The position numbers and the translations under genes are program-made. Shown piece after piece: positions 14,189 through 22,081 of a stretch of 26,816 nt of DNA. The notes beneath the pieces were generated by a model, which worked only from the letters and a program-made list of their open reading frames with translations, was not told the origin of the DNA and did not search any database. Numbering within the stretch: the stretch's first letter is position 1; every line of letters starts with the position of its first letter. Origin of the DNA: an uncultured Clostridia bacterium (GTDB lineage Bacteria; Bacillota; Clostridia; Oscillospirales; Oscillospiraceae); NCBI GenBank assembly GCA_938049125.1, contig CALICR010000003.1, positions 1 to 26,816 on the forward strand, in the 5' to 3' direction.

Positions 14189-14872
14189 CTATTTCAGAAG
14201 ATACACGTGTTCTTCCTCTGTTCCGGGATTTTCCTGAACGGCAGTGAAAAACAGGGTCTTGTACACGACCCGGTCCGGCTCCCGCGAGTCGTAGCGCGTC
14301 TCGTACCGGAACCGCGGCACCTGCTGGAACTGCGTCACGGCGACATAATCGGACAGCGTGAACACGCCGAACAGCAGGCAGGCGTACCCGAGCACCGCCA
14401 GGACGCGCAGCCCCCGCTTCCCCACCGCCTGCCGGAGCAGGAGCGCGAGCCCGGCGCAGGAAACGGCTCCGCCCAGGACCGAATAGATGCTCCCCCAGCT
14501 GCTCTCGCTCGGAAAGACCGACAGTGCCGACACGATGAGGAACAGCCCAAAGGCCAGCAACAGAACGCCGACGATCTTTTGCTTTCCGGTCTTCACCTCA
14601 TTTTGACTGTATTCCGCCATGGCGGCGGCCGTTTCTCTTGTTTCCTGATTCATATGCTCGCTTTTCCTTTCTCCGCGGATGATCTCCGGGATGCTCACCT
14701 CAAAAAAGTCCGCCAGCTCGACCAGCATCCCAATGTCCGGCATGTTGCTGCCGGTCTCCCAGCGGGATACGGTCCGGTTGGAGACCCCCAGCTTTTCCGC
14801 CAGCCCTTCCTGGGTCAAGCCTTTTTCTTTTCGAAGCGTTTTCAGCAGTGCGCCAATCTTGCACTGATCCAT
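14189..14872 (-). CDS. Membrane-anchored XRE-family transcriptional regulator
   Basis: A 227-residue protein with an N-terminal Cro/C1-type helix-turn-helix (about residues 6-60: KTLRKEKGLTQEGLAEKLGV, then SNRTVSRWETG with the recognition helix). A short linker leads to three predicted membrane helices (about 99-118, 127-148 and 155-175) and a polar C-terminal domain. The arrangement suggests a DNA-binding protein tied to the membrane that senses an envelope or ligand signal; the target is unknown. AAAGGAGG lies 8 nt before the ATG. It lies downstream of rpoD in the same direction but beyond the rpoD terminator, so it is probably transcribed on its own. No clear promoter was found in the 113 bp upstream. 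Confidence 0.9.
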   Translation of the reverse strand: MDQCKIGALLKTLRKEKGLTQEGLAEKLGVSNRTVSRWETGSNMPDIGMLVELADFFEVSIPEIIRGERKSEHMNQETRETAAAMAEYSQNEVKTGKQKIVGVLLLAFGLFLIVSALSVFPSESSWGSIYSVLGGAVSCAGLALLLRQAVGKRGLRVLAVLGYACLLFGVFTLSDYVAVTQFQQVPRFRYETRYDSREPDRVVYKTLFFTAVQENPGTEEEHVYLLK

Positions 14873-14985
14873 ACATCGATCCTCCTTTCGCCGTCAGTAT
14901 CGCACCGACCCCGGCCTTTGAACACGACACAAAGCGAGAAATGCCGCATTTTTTCGGGCAGACAGGGCTGTCCGGTGCAGAATAT

Positions 14986-15021
14986 CAAAACAGCCGCGGC
15001 AGCGCGAACTGCCGTGGCTGT
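14986..15021 (-). terminator. Terminator of rpoD
   Basis: A 13-bp stem with one mismatch (14990-15002 with 15009-15021, loop of 6) is followed on the minus strand by TTTGATATT. It lies 27 bp after the rpoD stop. Confidence 0.75.
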
Positions 15022-15047
15022 TTCCTTTCTTGGAAGCGCCTGCCCGC

Positions 15048-16163
15048 TCAGCAGTAGAAGTCCTTGATCTTCTTGGCGCGGGATGGATGGCGCAGCTTGC
15101 GGATGGCCTTGTTCTCGATCTGGCGGATCCGCTCGCGGGTGACGCCAAAGATCTGGCCGACCTCCTCCAGGGTGTGGGTCCGGCCGTCGTACATGCCGAA
15201 GCGCATCCGCAGCACGTCGGCCTCGCGCTCCGTCAGCGTGCCGAGGATCTCAGACAGTGCCTCGGCCAGCAGCGTGTTGGACGTGACGTCCGCAGGCCCC
15301 GGGGTGTTGTCGTCCTCGACGAAGGAACCGATGGTCGTGTCCTCCTCGTCGCCCACGGGGGTGTCGAGGGACAGGGTGTCCGCCGCCGTGCGGTTGGCCT
15401 CCACGATCTTCTCCACCGGGAGGTTCAGCTCCGCAGCGATCTCCTCGAGGGTCGGCTCCCGGCCCAGCTCCTGGACCAGTTTGCGGTTGCAGCGGGTGGC
15501 CTTGTTGATGACCTCCACCATATGCACCGGCACGCGGATGGTCCGCGCCTGATCCGCCAGAGCCCGGGTGATGGCCTGCCGGATCCACCAGGTCGCATAT
15601 GTAGAGAACTTGTTTCCCTTTGTCCAGTCAAATTTGTCCACGGCACGGATGAGGCCCGTATTGCCCTCCTGGATGAGGTCCAGGATGTGCAGGCCCCGGC
15701 CGGAATACTTCTTCGCAATGGAGACCACGAGGCGCAGGTTGGCCTCGGTGAGCTTGTCCTTGGCGCGCTTGTCACCCTCGGAGACCTTCTTGGCCAGCTC
15801 GATCTCCTCCTCGGCGGTCAGCAGCTTGACCTGGCCGATCTCCTTGAGGTACATCCGGACCGGATCGTCCAGGCTGTACTCCGCCGCCAGCTCCACCGGG
15901 TCCACCAGTTCTTCCTCGCTGTCGTCGATCTCCGGCATGGCAAGGTCCAGGTCGTTCCCCAGGTCCAGCTCCGGGCTGACGACCTGAATGCCCATCACTT
16001 CAAATGTATCATAAATCTGCTCGATTTTTTCCGCAGATAGATCCAGCTTCTCCAGCTCGGCGTTCAGCTCCGATGTCTGAATTGAGCCTTCCTTCTGTGC
16101 CTTTGCAATCAGCGCCGCGATGGGCGCCATGACCTCATCACTGATCTTCTTGGAGTTTGTCAT
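15048..16163 (-). CDS. rpoD: Primary sigma factor RpoD (SigA)
   Basis: The housekeeping sigma-70 factor that directs RNA polymerase to TTGACA/TATAAT promoters such as those in this window. At 371 residues it is the short Gram-positive form. Region 1.1 is at the N-terminus; region 1.2 begins near DDPVRMYLKEIGQV. Region 2 includes the core-binding RLVVSIAKKYSGRGL and LDLIQEGNTGLIRAVDKFD, and the -10-reading YATWWIRQAITRALA. Region 4.2 ends with the -35-reading helix-turn-helix VGQIFGVTRERIRQIENK. The ATG at 16163 is preferred; only a weak GGGGAAG lies upstream. A GTG 18 bp earlier (16181) has no ribosome binding site. No dnaG (primase) gene is adjacent, unlike the usual rpsU-dnaG-rpoD macromolecular-synthesis operon. 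Confidence 0.97.
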   Translation of the reverse strand: MTNSKKISDEVMAPIAALIAKAQKEGSIQTSELNAELEKLDLSAEKIEQIYDTFEVMGIQVVSPELDLGNDLDLAMPEIDDSEEELVDPVELAAEYSLDDPVRMYLKEIGQVKLLTAEEEIELAKKVSEGDKRAKDKLTEANLRLVVSIAKKYSGRGLHILDLIQEGNTGLIRAVDKFDWTKGNKFSTYATWWIRQAITRALADQARTIRVPVHMVEVINKATRCNRKLVQELGREPTLEEIAAELNLPVEKIVEANRTAADTLSLDTPVGDEEDTTIGSFVEDDNTPGPADVTSNTLLAEALSEILGTLTEREADVLRMRFGMYDGRTHTLEEVGQIFGVTRERIRQIENKAIRKLRHPSRAKKIKDFYC

Positions 16164-16228
16164 GTTCGACCGCTTCCCCACATTCTATAAACTCTGAGTC
16201 CGTGCGCCCAAAATCGCGCACTCGATTC

Positions 16229-16257
16229 ATTATATACCTTTCTTTTTTTATTTACAA
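16229..16257 (-). promoter_or_regulatory. Promoter of rpoD
   Basis: TTGTAA (complement of 16252-16257), a 17-bp spacer and a perfect TATAAT (complement of 16229-16234). The early leader can form a GTGCGC/GCGCAC hairpin without a U-run. Confidence 0.78.
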
Positions 16258-16367
16258 TAGGAATTGCAATTTTTCTTTCGATTTTCGGAAATTTTTTCGC
16301 CCTGCGGCGCAGGAAACCGGACGGGCGCGGCGATTTTCGCCGCGTCCGCCGCCGAGTCCGAGCGTGC

Positions 16368-16985
16368 TCAGGCGTCGATGTGCCGCTGGATCCGTCCGAT
16401 GATCATGTCCAGGGCCACCACGTTCTTGCCGCCCTCCAGCACCACCAGGTCCGCGTTCTTCTTGCTCGGCTCCACATACTGCTCGTGCATGGGCTTGACC
16501 GTGGTAAGATACTGGTCCAGCACCGAGTCCAGGCTGCGGCCGCGCTTGCGCACGTCGCGGTGGATGCGCCGGGCCAGCCGGACGTCGGCGTCCGTGTCCA
16601 CAAAGATCTTGATGTCCATCTCCTTGCAGAGCTCGCGGTTCTCGAAGATCAGAATGCCCTCCACGATGATGACCTTGCGGGGCCGGATCTCCGTGGTCTC
16701 CTTGGTCCGGTTGTGGACGGAGAAGTCGTAGACGGGGCAGTGGATGGTCCGCCCCTGCTTCAGCAGGCGCAGGTGCTCGATGAGCATGTCCGTGTCAAAG
16801 GCCGCGGGCTCGTCGTAGTTGAGCCGTGCCCGGTCCTCCATGGGCATATCGTCGTGGGCCTTGTAGTAGTTGTCATGGCTGATGACGGCGATGTTGTCCC
16901 CGAACTTGTCGATCAGGGCGCGCATCAGGGTCGTCTTTCCGCTGCCGCTTCCGCCGGCAATGCCGATCACCATGCTCTCTGTCAT
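16368..16985 (-). CDS. udk: Uridine kinase
   Basis: Phosphorylates uridine and cytidine to UMP and CMP in the pyrimidine salvage pathway. The 205-residue length is normal. The P-loop GIAGGSGSGKTT lies at residues 8-19. The substrate-binding HDNYYKAHDDMP segment, the NYDEPAAFD motif and VEGILIFE are all typical of bacterial Udk. GGGGGAG lies 6 nt before the ATG. The gene starts 24 bp after the pdp stop with no promoter between, so pdp and udk form a nucleoside salvage operon. The nearest downstream gene on this strand is rpoD, which has its own promoter; no clear terminator was found just after udk. Confidence 0.96.
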   Translation of the reverse strand: MTESMVIGIAGGSGSGKTTLMRALIDKFGDNIAVISHDNYYKAHDDMPMEDRARLNYDEPAAFDTDMLIEHLRLLKQGRTIHCPVYDFSVHNRTKETTEIRPRKVIIVEGILIFENRELCKEMDIKIFVDTDADVRLARRIHRDVRKRGRSLDSVLDQYLTTVKPMHEQYVEPSKKNADLVVLEGGKNVVALDMIIGRIQRHIDA

Positions 16986-17009
16986 CTGCGTCTCCCCCCT
17001 TCTCCGTGC

Positions 17010-18311
17010 TCAGCGCACGATGTCGTAGATCAGCGTCTGCCGCGCCGGGGCCTCGCTGCCCCAGCGGTATGCGCCGCGCAGCATGGCCTCCGCCCCGGCC
17101 AGCGTGTCCTCCCGGTCCGTGTAGAGCACGGCGAGGGGCTCTCCGGCCCGGACGAAGTCGCCGGTCTTCTTCCGCAGGCGGATGCCCGCGGCGTAGTCGA
17201 TGGGGTCGCCCTTCTGGGCGCGGCCCGCGCCGAGGAGCACCGAGGCCTCGCCGACCTCCTGGGCGTCCATGTGGACCACCCAGCCGTCCTGCTCCGCCAG
17301 GACCTCCCGGGCGATGGCCGGCTGCGGCAGCAGAGAGAAGTCCTCCAGCGCCGCGGCATTGCCGCCCTGGGCGGCGATCCAGCGTTTCATAGTCTCAAAG
17401 GCCAGACCGGAATTCAGGGATTCCTCCGCCCGTCGGCGGCTGTCCTCCAGAGTCCAGCCCTGGGCCAGGGACAGCAGATTGGCACTCAGCGTCAGGCACA
17501 GCTCCCGGAGGTCCGGGCAGCCCGCGCCCCGCAGCACCTCCACGGCCTCCATGACCTCCAGCGCGTTGCCGACGCAGAAGCCGAGGGGAATGTCCATGTT
17601 GGAGAGCACCGCGGCCACGCTGCGGCCGCATTCCTTGCCGATGCCGACCATCTCCTCGGCCAGCTCCCGGGCATCATCCAGCGTCTTCATGAAGGCGCCG
17701 GAGCCAACCTTGACGTCCAGCACGATGGAGTGCGCCCCGGCGGCCAGCTTTTTCGACATGATGGAGGAGGCGATGAGCGGCGTGCTGTCCACGGTGGCTG
17801 TGACGTCCCGGAGGGCGTAGAGCTTCTTGTCCGCAGGCGTCAGGTTGCCGGATTGGCCGATGACGGCCACGCCCACCTCCTCGACCTGGCGGATGAAGTT
17901 CTCCGCCGTCAGCGTGGTCCGGAAGCCGGGGATGGACTCCAGCTTGTCCACGGTGCCGCCGGTGTGGCCGAGGCCGCGGCCGGACATCTTCGCCATCTTG
18001 CCGCCGAGGGAGGCCACGATGGGCGCAACGATGAGCGTCGTCTTATCGCCGACGCCGCCGGTGGAGTGCTTGTCCACGGAGAGCCGGCCGAAGCAGCTGA
18101 GGTCCACGGTGTCGCCGGAGCGCATCATGGCGTCCGTCAGGACGGCGGTCTCCTGCCGCGTCATGCCGCGGAACAGCACCGCCATGGTGAAGGCGGACAT
18201 CTGGTAATCCGGGATGTCCCCCACCGTATAGCCCTCGATGAGGAAGCGGATCTCCGCCTCGCTCAGCGTGCCGCCGTCCCGTTTTTTCCGAATCAGATCC
18301 ACCGCTCGCAT
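17010..18311 (-). CDS. pdp: Pyrimidine-nucleoside phosphorylase
   Basis: Splits uridine, thymidine and deoxyuridine with phosphate into base and (deoxy)ribose-1-phosphate. The 433-residue length equals that of Bacillus Pdp. The phosphate-binding KHSTGGVGDK (81-90) and the thymidine/pyrimidine-phosphorylase signature SGRGLGHTGGTVDKLE (110-125) are intact. The C-terminal domain (from about 345) is the usual alpha/beta-hammerhead type. The ATG at 18311 has AAGGAG 9 nt upstream; an in-frame longer version starting at 18395 lacks one and would begin upstream of a TATAAT (complement of 18343-18360 region) that probably belongs to the promoter. deoA (strict thymidine phosphorylase) is the main alternative name. 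It is the first gene of the pdp-udk operon. Confidence 0.95.
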   Translation of the reverse strand: MRAVDLIRKKRDGGTLSEAEIRFLIEGYTVGDIPDYQMSAFTMAVLFRGMTRQETAVLTDAMMRSGDTVDLSCFGRLSVDKHSTGGVGDKTTLIVAPIVASLGGKMAKMSGRGLGHTGGTVDKLESIPGFRTTLTAENFIRQVEEVGVAVIGQSGNLTPADKKLYALRDVTATVDSTPLIASSIMSKKLAAGAHSIVLDVKVGSGAFMKTLDDARELAEEMVGIGKECGRSVAAVLSNMDIPLGFCVGNALEVMEAVEVLRGAGCPDLRELCLTLSANLLSLAQGWTLEDSRRRAEESLNSGLAFETMKRWIAAQGGNAAALEDFSLLPQPAIAREVLAEQDGWVVHMDAQEVGEASVLLGAGRAQKGDPIDYAAGIRLRKKTGDFVRAGEPLAVLYTDREDTLAGAEAMLRGAYRWGSEAPARQTLIYDIVR

Positions 18312-18393
18312 TCTGATGCGCTCCTTCCCTGCCGTGCAGGCTTTGTTTTTTTCTATTATACACGAGCTTCCCGAAAAAGGCCAGCGATCCGGC

Positions 18394-18437
18394 AAAAAAA
18401 GCGGCCGTTGGAGCGCAGAATGCGCTCCGACGGCCGC
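18394..18437 (-). terminator. Terminator of the degV-ridA operon
   Basis: A 17-bp stem with one mismatch (18401-18417 with 18421-18437, 3-nt loop) is followed on the minus strand by seven T (complement of 18394-18400). It sits just after the ridA stop. Confidence 0.93.
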
Positions 18438-18448
18438 TGCTGCGGCAC

Positions 18449-18829
18449 TCAGATCTTGGCGACGGCCTCGACCTCGACCATAGCGTCCTTGGGCAGGCGC
18501 GCGACCTCCACGGCGGACCGGGCGGGATAATTGCCCTCCTGGAAGAAGGTGGCGTAGACGCCGTTCATGGCGGCAAAGTCGTTCATATCCTTCAGGAACA
18601 CGGTGGTCTTGACGACCCTGTCCATGCCGCTGCCCGCGGCCTCCAGCACGGCGCGGACGTTCTTGAGGGACTGGGCCGTCTGGGCCTCGATGCCCTCGGG
18701 GAACGCGCCGGTGGCAGGGTCCAGGGGCAGTTGACCGGAGGTGTAGACCAGCTCGCCGACAGCGATGGCCTGGGAATAGGGGCCGATGGCCGCCGGGGCG
18801 GCCTGGGTGGAAATGATCTTCTTGTCCAT
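18449..18829 (-). CDS. ridA: RidA family reactive-intermediate deaminase
   Basis: Hydrolyses reactive enamine/imine intermediates, such as 2-aminoacrylate released by PLP-dependent serine/threonine dehydratases, protecting other PLP enzymes. The 126-residue length is typical for the YjgF/YER057c/UK114 family. Visible family motifs are AAPAAIGPYSQAI (10-22), VYTSGQLPLDP, and NYPARSAVEVARLPKDAMVE, which contains the conserved substrate-binding Arg. AAGGAG lies 8 nt before the ATG. It follows degV after 23 bp and is probably co-transcribed with it from the promoter at 19727-19755. No PLP dehydratase gene is nearby. Confidence 0.95.
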   Translation of the reverse strand: MDKKIISTQAAPAAIGPYSQAIAVGELVYTSGQLPLDPATGAFPEGIEAQTAQSLKNVRAVLEAAGSGMDRVVKTTVFLKDMNDFAAMNGVYATFFQEGNYPARSAVEVARLPKDAMVEVEAVAKI

Positions 18830-18852
18830 GTCAGGTTCTCCTTTTCGGTAAA

Positions 18853-19695
18853 TTATTTTGCGATGAAGATGATACCGAGGCAGCCGGGGCCGCAGTGGGA
18901 CGAGACGGTACAGCCCGCCCGGGTCTCGATGACGTCCTGGAAGGACGCATGCTTTGCAATCTCGCCGCGGACCAGCTCTACCAGCGCGGCGTCCACCCCG
19001 GAGTGGGTGATGAAGATGCGGTTGCCGACGAGCTTTTCCTGGGTGCTGAGCTGATCCGCCACGTACTCGCGCAGGCATTTTTCCATGCTGCCGCGGTACT
19101 TTTTGACGACGCCCATTTTGCTGCTCTGGACGGCGATGCAGGGCTTGAGCTTCAGCAGGTTCGCGCCCAGCGCCGCCACGGAGGAGCAGCGGCCGCCCTT
19201 CTTCATATAGTCGAGCCGCCCCAGCACGAAGCTGATGCGGACGCGGGGCACAAGGGCCGTGAGCTTGCCCACGATCTCCTGAGGCGTCAGGCTGGTGCGG
19301 GCCAGCAGCGCCGCCTCCAGCACCAGTTGGCCATGGCCTGTGGAGAGGCTGGCAGAGTCCACGACGAAGACATTCGGGAAGTCCGCCGCCGCGATGCAGG
19401 CGTTCTGATAACAGCTCGAAAAGCCGGAGCCGAGGCTCACGTGGATGACGGCCTCATAGCGCTTCGCGTACTCCGCAAAGCGCTCCGCATAGGCCGAGGG
19501 GTTCACTGCCGCCGTGGTGGGCAGATCGCCGCCCTGGTCCACGTGGGCGTAGATGTCCTTGGGGGTGATCTCCAGGCCGTCCAGCAGGGACTTCCCGCCG
19601 AGGGCCACGGAGAGGGGGAATATGCCGATATCATATCGATCGACCAGTGCCTGACTCAGGTCACAGGAGCTGTCGGCGGTGATTTTGATGTACAT
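18853..19695 (-). CDS. DegV family fatty-acid-binding protein
   Basis: A 280-residue cytoplasmic protein of the DegV/FakB family, which binds a fatty acid in a deep pocket; FakB members present it to the kinase FakA. Family features are ITADSSCDLS (4-13), PTTAAVNPSAY (59-69), the lipid-carboxylate-contacting VSLGSGFSSCYQNA (86-99), VVDSASLSTGHGQLV, and LGRLDYMKKGGRCSS. No fakA homologue is in the window, so its role is open. Two ATGs are possible: the one at 19695 is preferred because AAAGGA lies 11 nt before it, while the ATG 12 bp upstream abuts that site. It leads the degV-ridA operon. Confidence 0.93.
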   Translation of the reverse strand: MYIKITADSSCDLSQALVDRYDIGIFPLSVALGGKSLLDGLEITPKDIYAHVDQGGDLPTTAAVNPSAYAERFAEYAKRYEAVIHVSLGSGFSSCYQNACIAAADFPNVFVVDSASLSTGHGQLVLEAALLARTSLTPQEIVGKLTALVPRVRISFVLGRLDYMKKGGRCSSVAALGANLLKLKPCIAVQSSKMGVVKKYRGSMEKCLREYVADQLSTQEKLVGNRIFITHSGVDAALVELVRGEIAKHASFQDVIETRAGCTVSSHCGPGCLGIIFIAK

Positions 19696-19726
19696 AAGGG
19701 TAAGCATCCTTTCTCTGCTTTGGACC

Positions 19727-19755
19727 AGTTTATCCCGTCCCCCGCCGCCTGTCAA
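19727..19755 (-). promoter_or_regulatory. Promoter of degV-ridA
   Basis: A perfect TTGACA (complement of 19750-19755), a 17-bp spacer and TAAACT (complement of 19727-19732). Confidence 0.8.
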
Positions 19756-19772
19756 GCGGTTTCGCAAAGGAT

Positions 19773-19801
19773 TTGAATTTTCTGCCGGCATCGGGTATAA
19801 T
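19773..19801 (+). promoter_or_regulatory. Promoter of the M29 aminopeptidase gene
   Basis: TTGAAT (19773-19778), a 17-bp spacer and a perfect TATAAT (19796-19801). It is back to back with the degV promoter; the two -35 hexamers are only 17 bp apart. Confidence 0.85.
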
Positions 19802-19835
19802 GAGTACAAAATCCATCCGTCAGGAGGTCCTACTT

Positions 19836-21059
19836 TTGAACAAAACGCGACTGAAAAACTACGCCCGGCTCATCGTCCGCTGCGGCATCCATGTGGAGAA
19901 GGGGCAGCAGGTCCTGGTGTACGCCGGGCTGGACCAGCCCGAATTCGTCAAGCTGGTGGTGGAGGAGTGCTACCGCGCCGGGGCCGCCCAGGTCACGGTG
20001 AACTGGGACTACCAGCCGCTCCAGAAGCTCCACATCCGGGGCCGGAGCCTCAAGTCCCTCAGCACCGTGGAGAAATGGGAAGAGGAGCGCGCGCGGCACT
20101 ACGCCGAGACGCTGCCCTGCCGCATCCACCTCATCTCCGAGGACCCGGACGGCCTCAAGGGCGTCAACCTCGAAAAGATGGCCAAGGGCCAGCAGGCCCG
20201 CTACCGCATCCTGAAGCCCTACCAGGAGCAGATGGAGGGCAAAAACCAGTGGTGCATCGCCGCCGTGCCCGGTGTGGCCTGGGCCAAGAAGGTGTTCCCG
20301 CACCTCAAGAAAAACCAGGCCGTCGAGGCCCTCTGGGAGGCCATCCTCTCCACCTCCCGGGTCACCGACGACCCCATCCAGGCCTGGGCCGACCACAATG
20401 CCGACCTCGAGCGCCGCTGCGCCTACCTCAACAGCCTGAACATCGCCTCGCTGCACTACCGCTCCGCGAGCGGCACCGACTTCCACGTGGGCCTCATCCC
20501 GGAAACGGAGTTCAAAGGCGGCGGCGAGACGAGCCTGACGGGCCATTTCTTCAACCCGAACATCCCCTCGGAGGAGGTCTTCATCTCGCCCCGGCGCGGC
20601 GACGCCGAGGGCACCGTCGTGGCTTCCATGCCCCTGTCCTACCAGGGCCAGCTCATCGAGGACTTCTCCATCCGCTTCGAGGGCGGCAGGGCCGTCGAGG
20701 TCCACGCGGCCAAAAACGAGGCGCTGCTCAAGCAGATGATCTCCATGGACGAGGGCGCGGCCTATCTGGGCGAGTGTGCCCTGGTGCCCTACGATTCCCC
20801 GATCCGCAACACGGGCATCCTCTTCTACAACACGCTGTTCGACGAGAACGCCGCCTGCCACCTGGCCCTGGGCCACGGCTATATCGACACCGTGAAGGAT
20901 TACGGCAAGTACACGCTGGAGGAGTGCCGCAGGCTCGGCATCAATGAATCCATGATCCACGTGGACTTCATGATCGGCTCCGCTGACCTCGCCATCGACG
21001 CCGAGACCCGGGACGGCCGCACCGTTCCCATCTTCCGGGACGGCAGCTGGGCCTTCTGA
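19836..21059 (+). CDS. M29 family aminopeptidase (AmpS/PepS type)
   Basis: A 407-residue cytoplasmic metallo-aminopeptidase that removes N-terminal residues from peptides. Family-typical segments are LKNYARLIVRCGIHVEKGQ near the N-terminus, GTDFHVGLIPETEF, the NIPSEEVFISPRRGDAEGTV block containing a metal-binding Glu, and C-terminal HVDFMIGSADLAIDAETRDG with further ligands. The length matches AmpS/PepS. Translation starts at TTG 19836, placed by AGGAGG 8 nt upstream; no in-frame ATG or GTG is suitably spaced. The gene has its own promoter. The hairpin at 21076-21103 lies after the stop but has a poor T-run on this strand. Confidence 0.94.
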   Translation: MNKTRLKNYARLIVRCGIHVEKGQQVLVYAGLDQPEFVKLVVEECYRAGAAQVTVNWDYQPLQKLHIRGRSLKSLSTVEKWEEERARHYAETLPCRIHLISEDPDGLKGVNLEKMAKGQQARYRILKPYQEQMEGKNQWCIAAVPGVAWAKKVFPHLKKNQAVEALWEAILSTSRVTDDPIQAWADHNADLERRCAYLNSLNIASLHYRSASGTDFHVGLIPETEFKGGGETSLTGHFFNPNIPSEEVFISPRRGDAEGTVVASMPLSYQGQLIEDFSIRFEGGRAVEVHAAKNEALLKQMISMDEGAAYLGECALVPYDSPIRNTGILFYNTLFDENAACHLALGHGYIDTVKDYGKYTLEECRRLGINESMIHVDFMIGSADLAIDAETRDGRTVPIFRDGSWAF

Positions 21060-21071
21060 GACGCTTCTGAC

Positions 21072-21103
21072 AAAAGAGACGGGATGCAGATGCATCCCGT
21101 CTC
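21072..21103. terminator. Terminator between the M29 and zinc-ribbon genes
   Basis: An 11-bp perfect stem (GAGACGGGATG at 21076-21086 with 21093-21103, 6-nt loop). The minus strand continues TTTTG, suiting the zinc-ribbon gene; the plus strand has only CTTGTT. Confidence 0.75.
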
Positions 21104-21108
21104 CTTGT

Positions 21109-22023
21109 TCAGTGGAGCCAGCGCCGCTCCAGTGTGCGCACCATCTCCTGGTAGCGCCGCTTGCAGTCCGCCGGGCGGCCCGCCTCCAGATCGCGGTAGC
21201 AGGCCGTGAGCCAGCGGTCCCGGATCTCGCCGTAGTCCCGCTCCGGGTCGCCGCAGACATCGATGAGCGTCACGATAGCCGGGGCAAGCTCGTAGTATTC
21301 CCGGATCAGCGCCGGGCCGTCGGGGCAGGTGCGGAGATAGCCGTCCCGGAAGCGGCGGAAGGCCGTCAGCTCCGCGCAGTCGTCCGGCTTGCCCTCCCGG
21401 CGGCAGACCGCCGTGGTGATGAAGCAGAGGCCCAGGTATTTCTTACGGAAGCCGCCCAGGATCGTCTCATAGTCCCCCAGGGCAAAGGGATTCCGGGGAT
21501 AGCGTTCCGTCCAGACCGCGTGGAGCCGCCGGGCGAAGACCTCGCCGCTCTCGCCGCCGCAGCGGCGCACCATGGGGATCAGAAACAGGGCGATGACAAA
21601 CTTGTCGTCTTCCGCGGCGCTGCTGCGATGCCGCGACGCGGCCCAGTCCGCCTCCAGCGCCTCCAGCAGCGCCTCCGTCAGCTCGTCGATCCGCGCCGAT
21701 GCCTGGACCTGATCCGCCCGGCAGGCGGCGTCAAGGCAGCGGAAGACCTCGCCGTGCTCCTTCTCATATTGGAGGAAGGCCGGTTCATAGTCCGCCCGGC
21801 TGAATTTGCCGCGCAGGGCCCGCTGGCCCAGCACGCAGGCCGCCAGGTGCTCCCGGGCGTATTCGTAGTCCGCCGCACCGCCGTCCGCCGCCGCGGGCCG
21901 CTTGACCTCGGCCCGGCGGATGCGCCGTCCGCAGTACAGGCAGGAGAATTCCTCCAGCTCCGCCGGGACCTCCAGCTTCTTTCCGCAGTCCGGGCAGCGC
22001 AGCTCTCGCATCTTCTCCGCCAT
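21109..22023 (-). CDS. Zinc-ribbon protein with a C-terminal CFI-box domain, function unknown
   Basis: A 304-residue protein. An N-terminal zinc ribbon has CPDC (Cys10, Cys13) and CLYC (Cys28, Cys31). The middle (about 50-190) is mostly helical and unrecognised. The C-terminal part carries a CFI-box: GLCFITTAVC (198-207), a further Cys216 (DDC), FRRFRDGYL (222-230) and YYELAPAIV (243-251). Such boxes occur in many uncharacterised bacterial proteins. No signal peptide or membrane helix is evident, so it is probably cytoplasmic. AAGGA lies 9 nt before the ATG. It follows the M23-like gene by 54 bp but has its own promoter, so the link between the two may be loose. Confidence 0.85.
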   Translation of the reverse strand: MAEKMRELRCPDCGKKLEVPAELEEFSCLYCGRRIRRAEVKRPAAADGGAADYEYAREHLAACVLGQRALRGKFSRADYEPAFLQYEKEHGEVFRCLDAACRADQVQASARIDELTEALLEALEADWAASRHRSSAAEDDKFVIALFLIPMVRRCGGESGEVFARRLHAVWTERYPRNPFALGDYETILGGFRKKYLGLCFITTAVCRREGKPDDCAELTAFRRFRDGYLRTCPDGPALIREYYELAPAIVTLIDVCGDPERDYGEIRDRWLTACYRDLEAGRPADCKRRYQEMVRTLERRWLH

Positions 22024-22052
22024 GGGGCATCATCCTTCCTCTTTTTTCTGCC

Positions 22053-22081
22053 ATTTTCCCACATTTTGCGGCGGCTGTCAA
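22053..22081 (-). promoter_or_regulatory. Promoter of the zinc-ribbon gene, overlapping the end of the M23-like gene
   Basis: A perfect TTGACA (complement of 22076-22081), a 17-bp spacer and GAAAAT (complement of 22053-22058). The -35 box contains the TGA stop codon of the upstream gene. Confidence 0.55.

Noticed and set aside
18313..18395. Longer N-terminus for pyrimidine-nucleoside phosphorylase
   Set aside because: The extra 28 residues lack family similarity and would start upstream of a TATAAT element; the 433-residue form has a good ribosome binding site and the normal length.
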